Positions 4,697-5,345 of a stretch of DNA of 5,345 nucleotides are shown piece after piece; positions within the stretch are counted from its first letter, which is position 1, and every line of letters begins with the position of its first letter. The notes below the pieces were generated by a model. It was not told the origin of the DNA and did no database searches. It saw nothing but the letters and a program-made list of their open reading frames with translations. Made by a program: the position numbers and the translations under genes. The DNA comes from Bacillota bacterium (GTDB lineage: Bacteria; Bacillota; Clostridia; Acetivibrionales; DSM-1351), in assembly GCA_023417285.1 (NCBI GenBank), contig JAEZFR010000103.1, forward strand, positions 1 to 5,345. The letters run 5' to 3'.

Positions 4697-5345
4697 TTGA
4701 AAAGTGTAATTTTAGAAAAAGGTGAAAAGTATTATACTTACATGATGAAAGTTTTTCAATCTATAGAAAATAGGCAGATGGACTATAACTGGCTTATTAC
4801 AAATTGCGAGTGTTACCCTCAAAACGAAAAAATAAATGAATTGTTTTCACAAGAATATATATGGATTACAGGTGAACAACTTACTGAAATAATTTCTAAA
4901 GAAGATTTTCAATTTATTTGGGGTGTATTTTCAGGATTTACAAAAGAGTTTACTCTTGAAGATGTATTAAAGTATGACTTTCCTTTTGCAGACGGATATG
5001 AAGGGTTTTGGACAGATAATGTAGGTATTCAGCATCCACTAGCAGATATAGAAATTGTCGCTTGGGATAGTTCTCTTACATTATTTATTAGTAAAAATGA
5101 ATATTTAGTTCAAAAATTTATGGAATTTTTTCCTTTTGCTAAAGATTTATCGGTACAAAATATAAGGCATAATTCTCAGATATCCCATATCCAAGAACTA
5201 TTGACCACAGAATTAATAAAAAGAAACATGGTAGTAAGTGAAAAAACTTTACACATTAAATACACTGTTTGGAGAAATTTATATGCTAATGACATATTAT
5301 TTGTTAGTGATGGTGACATCTCCAAGTGCATATGTGAAACATTGA
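4697..5345 (+). CDS. Larger array protein, DUF2691-like in part (3' partial)
   Basis: The frame is open from TTG 4697 to the window end, giving 216 residues with no stop, so the product is truncated only by the window. Residues 28-155 form one apparent domain: MDYNWLITNCECYPQ (28-42), EYIWITGEQLTEII (53-66), FQFIWGVFSGF (71-81), LKYDFPFADGYEGFW (91-105), and IQHPLADIEIVAWDSSLTLF (111-130). The order of a YNW...E element, a GE-x-L helix, an I-W/F strand and a V-x-W/V-DS-S strand recalls DUF2691, but this copy is longer and I hold that only loosely. Residues 156-216 form a second part ending VWRNLYANDILFVSDGDISK. It is soluble and starts 108 bases after the previous gene. The position suggests another immunity gene. 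Confidence 0.85.
   Translation, partial: MKSVILEKGEKYYTYMMKVFQSIENRQMDYNWLITNCECYPQNEKINELFSQEYIWITGEQLTEIISKEDFQFIWGVFSGFTKEFTLEDVLKYDFPFADGYEGFWTDNVGIQHPLADIEIVAWDSSLTLFISKNEYLVQKFMEFFPFAKDLSVQNIRHNSQISHIQELLTTELIKRNMVVSEKTLHIKYTVWRNLYANDILFVSDGDISKCICETL

Noticed and set aside
1..5345. Transposase genes, inverted terminal repeats, tRNA/rRNA genes, CRISPR repeats
   Set aside because: I looked for these throughout and saw no catalytic motifs, cloverleaf-like structure or regularly spaced direct repeats.

Overview
The window is AT-rich, every supported gene lies on the + strand, and most genes have a purine-rich Shine-Dalgarno site (GGAGG, GAGGTG or GAGGGG type) ahead of an ATG, GTG or TTG start. 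This fits a low-GC Bacillota, probably Clostridia or Bacillales. I cannot name the genus.

Layout: the window opens in the last 78 codons of a larger protein (2-238), interpreted as the C-terminal end of a polymorphic (contact-dependent or secreted) toxin. Then come a good sigma-A-type promoter (258-286) and a one-directional series of small, mutually dissimilar, apparently cytosolic proteins without signal peptides. They are: a 265-residue two-part protein with an OB-like tail (319-1116); an EF-Tu domain-III-like module joined to a degenerate GNAT-like half (1195-1932); an unrecognised 190-residue protein with a possible frameshifted tail (2034-2606); a 77-residue Cys-rich protein (2678-2911); a short leader ORF (3031-3087) running almost into a 98-residue protein (3089-3385); a stem-loop and a candidate second promoter (3445-3571); a 99-residue protein resembling TriTu-type immunity proteins (3628-3927); 110- and 79-residue conserved-looking proteins (3979-4311, 4349-4588); and a longer protein cut by the window end (4697-5345).

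Interpretation: this arrangement matches the immunity-gene arrays found downstream of polymorphic toxin genes, where a cell keeps the cognate immunity gene plus 'orphan' ones that neutralise toxins of competing kin. The toxin end, the internal promoter, the unrelated short ORFs, the frequent weak start codons and the apparently decaying stretches between genes (2607-2658, 2892-2981, 3031-3088) all fit. The immunity role is inferred from context for most genes. Only the TriTu-like gene has family-level support, and that rests on recalled similarity.

The most interesting item is the EF-Tu domain-III-like/GNAT-like fusion. Several known interbacterial toxins depend on EF-Tu, so a domain-III mimic in an immunity array suggests a decoy mechanism that could be tested. 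No RNA genes, CRISPR arrays, insertion sequences or replication origins were seen.
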